Positions 59,706 to 64,000 of a DNA stretch of 64,000 bases are shown one piece after another. Made by a program: the position numbers and the translations under genes. The notes under the pieces are model-generated. The model searched no databases. It had not been told where the DNA came from and saw nothing but the letters and a program-made list of their open reading frames with translations. The stretch's first letter is position 1; every line of letters begins with the position of its first letter. The DNA is taken from NCBI RefSeq assembly GCF_018139145.2, contig NC_059471.1, forward strand, positions 210,943,494-211,007,493, in the 5' to 3' direction. Source of the DNA: Gymnogyps californianus. Taxonomy: Eukaryota; Chordata; Aves; Accipitriformes; Cathartidae.

Positions 59706-62700
59706 CTCTTAACAAATACATTACTTGCATCTATTTATTTTAGGAATTTCTAGAGAATCCATGATCACAATAGCAAACAGGTTGGGCCATTTCTGAACCC
59801 ACATAAATGAGAAACAGGTCTGCATTCGGTCTCTAGAGAGCCGTAGTGTGACAAGGCCAAGGAGGACCATACTGAAGGACAGCCAGACCCCAAAGAAACT
59901 TCATTTAGAGCTCAGTTTTGCAAAGCGTTGAGCCATCTGGCCTCTGTCCAGCAAAGCACTTTAACGCATGTTTAACATTAAGCATGCAAGTAATGCTATT
60001 GACTGCAATGGGCATTTGGCAAAAATAACCTCCTTTGATAGAGGTCCCTTTATTGCCTCCCTTCAGGTGTTTCCTGACCGTATTTCCAGGGGTGTGACAA
60101 ATGCTCAGCAGTCTTTGCGAAGGGCACGGACAAAGGTGACTGCTGAATACACCTTCTAAAATGCAGCCAATACCTTTGCCACACTCAAGGGCCTAAGATG
60201 CTTCCATATGAGATAGAACTCTTTCCTCTGCTCACAGTCCTTGTAATATTCTTATTTTCCAACCAGTTCTGAGGCCAAGGTCTAAGTTCAACGAATGTGC
60301 ATAAAACAGTTTGAAATCCACAGACCGGCCCCTTTTCCATGAGATTTTCCATTCCACTCCATCAAATGCCTCCTCTCTGTATAGGAGAAACTAAATGAGG
60401 AAAGTTAATTTTAACAACGATAATTTTAGAAAGACTTCTCTCTTCTCATTAGCAAAATGCAGGAGAGAGACGCAGCTTCTGGTGCAGATTGTAGTGGAGT
60501 TTAACTGGCTTCAGCTGAGCTACATCAATGTATATCCCAGCACAGTAGCTCCAGCCTTCATCTAGTAGCCATGTATGGAAGTGCATGCTTATAGAGCTAA
60601 TGTTTCTTGAGGGGCTCATGTGCCCATTGGTTCATCCCTTTTTTATATCACAGGAACAGAGATGTGTGATCACAGTTATACTGATATAATGAGAATAGTA
60701 AAAAATTACCACTGACTTCTAAATGTTTTATTGACATCAGTCATTTTACAGATGAACATTTTTTCTCATGATATTTCATAGAACCTTCTCATTCAGACAT
60801 TTCTCCCAGTACTGACAAGAAGCCTTATAAGATTCTTTTAGGTATTTCCACTTGAAGGTTAAATTTGGCCATGCAGCTAAGTAATTACACTTTATTGAAG
60901 TATGTGTGATTTACCTGAATAAGATTGTCGTCCTGCCTCGTTATATTCCAGAAATTTGCAACACAATGTTAAAATGTAAACCATGAAAAAGGTTTTGTTT
61001 GATTAGCTCTGCAAAAATTTGTATTCTCAGAAGCTATGATTCCCTATGTGTGTGCATACACCTTGAGCAAGCCACCTCACTCCTGAATTGCTAGGATGTC
61101 CAGATCAAAATATCTCTGTTTAATTTCAGTAGATTTAGGAAAAACAACCAAACAGAAGGCTATGGTTTGTGAATGGGTAATTTCTCCCATTGATCTCTGC
61201 AAATAATTACTGATTCAAATTACCATGGAGAAGTGTATTTTCAGTTCCTCACCTCCTGCTTAGAAAAAAGGAAACCTAATCATATTCAATTATTGTATAG
61301 CATTGCTACATGTTACAAAGACTTGACTCTATTTTAGAGGCAGGAATAATTACATTAGCAATATTGTTACCATGGTGTCACCACTGCTTGGGAAATTTAT
61401 TATATTGTAGTAAATAAAATTCAGGCTCCACAATAGCTTCCACAGACAAGTTTAATAAAAATTCCACCTCGTTATGAATATATGTATAAAACATCTGTAA
61501 CTCTTGTGGCTTAGAGGAAAGTGTCATGTGCTATTAGTACTGCAGCAGAAGAGGTAGGTATGAGTGAAAAAAGGGTAAGGAAAAAGCAGTGATTTTCCAT
61601 GGTCCAAATCTTTAGTTGTCTGCTCTTCCTTTTGGTACTGAGACATTTTTTGTTCTTTCCTGAGCATCTCCCTTCATCTGCTGTGGAAGACTGGTCCAGC
61701 AGCATTAGGAGGCTTTTTCTATGTTACTTTGTCACCTTTAATTGTAAGTCTCAACCCTTGTCTCAAATCCTCAGCCCTTCCGGGAGCTAAGGCTGCGTGA
61801 GGCGACGGATTTTAATGACTGAGGTGTGACTTCGTGGATGAGGAAGGCGTGAGCTTCTTTCTGCAGAAAAGATTTCTGCAGTGGTTTCTTTGTGATGCAA
61901 AGTTGCATAACTGTTAATATTTTTGCAGTTTATTCCCCATTAGAGCAGTTGTTTCATACCAGTAAAATAGCACCTGTTACAAATTACTTCATGCTTTTGA
62001 AATCATTTAGCTGTTTTTTCTGCCCTTCAGTAAACAAGGAAACTGTTACGACAGAAAGGTTTTCTATCTTATAAAAATGCAAGCATAAATCAATGCCAAG
62101 ATGCAGTCATTGCAGGATTATTGCTGAAATGGGACCCTGCAGGCCATCTAGGTAATGGTATTGGGTTAAGGAACAAAGAAGAGCAATGCTATTAAAAAAA
62201 ATAAAACCAGGCAATGAACTTTGTGAAAATGATGGTTTTGAACAGGGGGATTTGCCTTTTACAACAGCAGATTCACATCCCTGACCACAATGCTGTTAAC
62301 TGCCGTGCGTGTTAATGTTGTGAATAGATTTCTAAAGAAATGGAAATAGTTATATTTGTATAAATTATTTTGGTAATGGAAAAGATTCATTTAGATGCAA
62401 GTTCAAAGGTGATTAGCATTCTTGGTACAAAGATTTCTTGAGAAAGAGTCAAGGGGGGAAGAACGTCCCCTGTGTTTTTGTTATTTGATGCCTTAAAATG
62501 AGCTTTACAAAATGGAGGTTGGAGTTTTCAGTTCCAGAGTTTCTGCTATGCTCTCCGCATCTTTGTGGATGCATTTTCAAATATCTTGTTTATAAGCCTG
62601 TATTCCTGTAACTGGGAAAGATGTCAGAGGAAGTTAGGTCAGAAGAAGTTAATACTCCTAATAAATAAAACAAACTTAAACAAAACAAGACCAAACTCCT

Positions 62701-63812
62701 CAATTCCCAAATGCCAAAGATATTTAATTAATGTGGGCCTTGCTTGCGTGCTGATAACTGCTAATGAATATGAATGACTCTGAGTAATCCAGGGATGGAT
62801 TTCTGAGAATTTTGTTTGCACCTAAGGCATTGTTCGAGGGAGCCCGGCACGGCAGCGGTGAGCTGAGATACGACATACAGGACTGCTGAGAAGAGACTGA
62901 TTTTGATTTCTCCCCTTCAGCCACGGAAGGCAAGGGTCGCTTGCAGGGAGCTTTTGCACGGCCACATCCCACCAGACCACTGCCACGTCCCACCAGACCC
63001 TCGATGCTGCCAGTGGGTCCCTCTGGGTCATATCGCAGCTCATCCCATGGGACGAAGCTGTGACAGCCCGGAGGAACTGGTCACCAGGGGTGCTCTGCCA
63101 GAAGGAGCATGAACCAGCTTAGCAAATGTAAAGTGATGATACAGCTGTGAGAGGGGTGGTTGGGTGTCCCCCCTCAGTTTCTAGAGGGAGAGGACTCAGT
63201 TTTCAGTGTGCTTTGGCAAAATGAGTGGGACCACTCACTGCTTTCTCTTAAACATCCACTCCCCTGGTAGCAGGACTTGGGGAATGAGAGAGGATGAAAA
63301 CAAGCCTCAAATGGGGCTTGCTTTGTTTGACATTTAAGTATGGATGGGCACTTTACTTTTGTTGATTCTCCTCTTTCCCATGTTCTATCATGTTTTGTTT
63401 TTATAGTCTTAGGAGGGAGACTTCCAAACCCAGGCTGTGGACCCTGATTAAACTCCCAATTTTTTTTAATGTCATCCTTCCGTAGCTGTGGGAATAAATG
63501 TCTTTATTTCTTCTAGACATGGATATCTTCACATACCTGGCATAATGTGCAGGGTCTGACCCCAAAAACACTCATATATGTGTCTCTCCTACTTTCAGTG
63601 GGCATTTGGTCAAAGGAAATGTCCCAGTATCTCCTTGCAACCTCAGTGCAATGGGTGCTTTGATTAGGATTGCTTTCATTGAGATAATTCCTTTTATATT
63701 CTCCATAGAATTGAAAGGGTGTCCAATCAATAGGAATTTTATTCTACAAATCTCCACCACTTACTAGAGAACACGTTTTCAGTAGAAAATTTTCAATATC
63801 CTCTACCAGAGG
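59706..63812. other. Intergenic, no gene recognised
   Basis: The stretch is AT-rich from 60.2 to 62.7 kb without recognised repeats or exons. A GC-richer patch at 62,830-63,110 contains a 21-base tandem duplication. No gene is supportable. Confidence 0.6.
62961..63002 (+). repeat. 21-base tandem duplication
   Basis: Two adjacent copies of a unit beginning GCCACATCCCACCAGACC (second copy GCCACGTCCCACCAGACC) differ at one position in the first 18 bases and at two or three in the last three. Confidence 0.85.
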
Positions 63813-64000
63813 TGTCCTGGTTTCGGCTGGGACAGAGTTAACTCTCTTCTTAGTAGCTGGTACAGTGCTGTGTTTTGGATTTAGTGTGAGAATGATGTTG
63901 ATAACACACTGATGTTTTAGTTGTTGCTAAGTAGCGCTTACCTTAAGCCCAGGACTTTTCAGTTTCCCATGCTCTGCCAGCAAGCAGGTGTGCAAGAAGC
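63813..64000 (+). mobile_element. Left part of a third ERV LTR, + orientation, cut by the window end
   Basis: The element begins TGTCCTGGTTTCGGCTGGG and then follows the same plan as the solo LTR at 34.6 kb (agagttaac, ttagtagctgg, gctgtgttttggattt, atgttgataacac, ttgttgctaagtag, gtgcaagaag) with many differences, so it is a related but distinct subfamily. It could be a solo LTR or the 5' LTR of a longer provirus; the window ends before this can be told. Confidence 0.88.

Noticed and set aside
1..64000. CRISPR arrays, rRNA, tRNA, bacterial operons or phage structure
   Set aside because: None seen: no regularly spaced repeats, no cloverleaf or rRNA landmarks recognised, and the split gene and CR1/LTR content show vertebrate nuclear DNA.

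Overview
This is a vertebrate nuclear DNA window, almost certainly from a bird. It carries one recognisable protein-coding gene, split by long introns. Its repeats are avian in type: CR1 LINE pieces ending in the octamer-type tail (ATTCTATG), and solo LTRs of the kind common in bird genomes. There is no bacterial-style coding density, and most short open frames are chance or repeat-derived. The species cannot be fixed from the sequence alone.

Left part (1 to about 13,905): the 3' portion of FAM107B on the + strand. Three coding exons (4363-4546, 8573-8726, 10752-10868) splice with GT-AG borders and compatible phases into a 132-residue protein of the FAM107 (DUF1151) family. A 3' UTR of about 3 kb ends at an AATAAA (13878-13883) followed by a GT-rich stretch; a second AATAAA lies mid-UTR (12043-12048). 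The first 4.36 kb is the intron before the first coding exon seen here. The reading frame stays open from that exon's acceptor to the ATG, so an upstream exon could lengthen the protein.

Right part (about 13.9-64 kb): roughly 50 kb with no supportable protein-coding gene. It holds CR1 pieces (20.1, 25.3, 46.4 and 54.1 kb, plus an older one at 40.6 kb), ancient MIR-like SINE remnants, two solo LTRs (34,644-35,241 on +; 58,595-59,705 on -) with 5-bp target duplications, and the start of a third LTR cut by the window edge (from 63,813). In other amniotes the next gene downstream of FAM107B is FRMD4A (recalled synteny, not seen here), so this stretch is probably the FAM107B-FRMD4A intergenic region.

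The most interesting non-repeat signal is at 18.08-18.43 kb: a small CpG-dense patch, a textbook splice donor on the minus strand, and a near-perfect SOX-POU composite site beside it. It could be an unannotated minus-strand RNA promoter/first exon or an enhancer. I found no new multi-gene system. No CRISPR, rRNA, tRNA or operon structure is visible.
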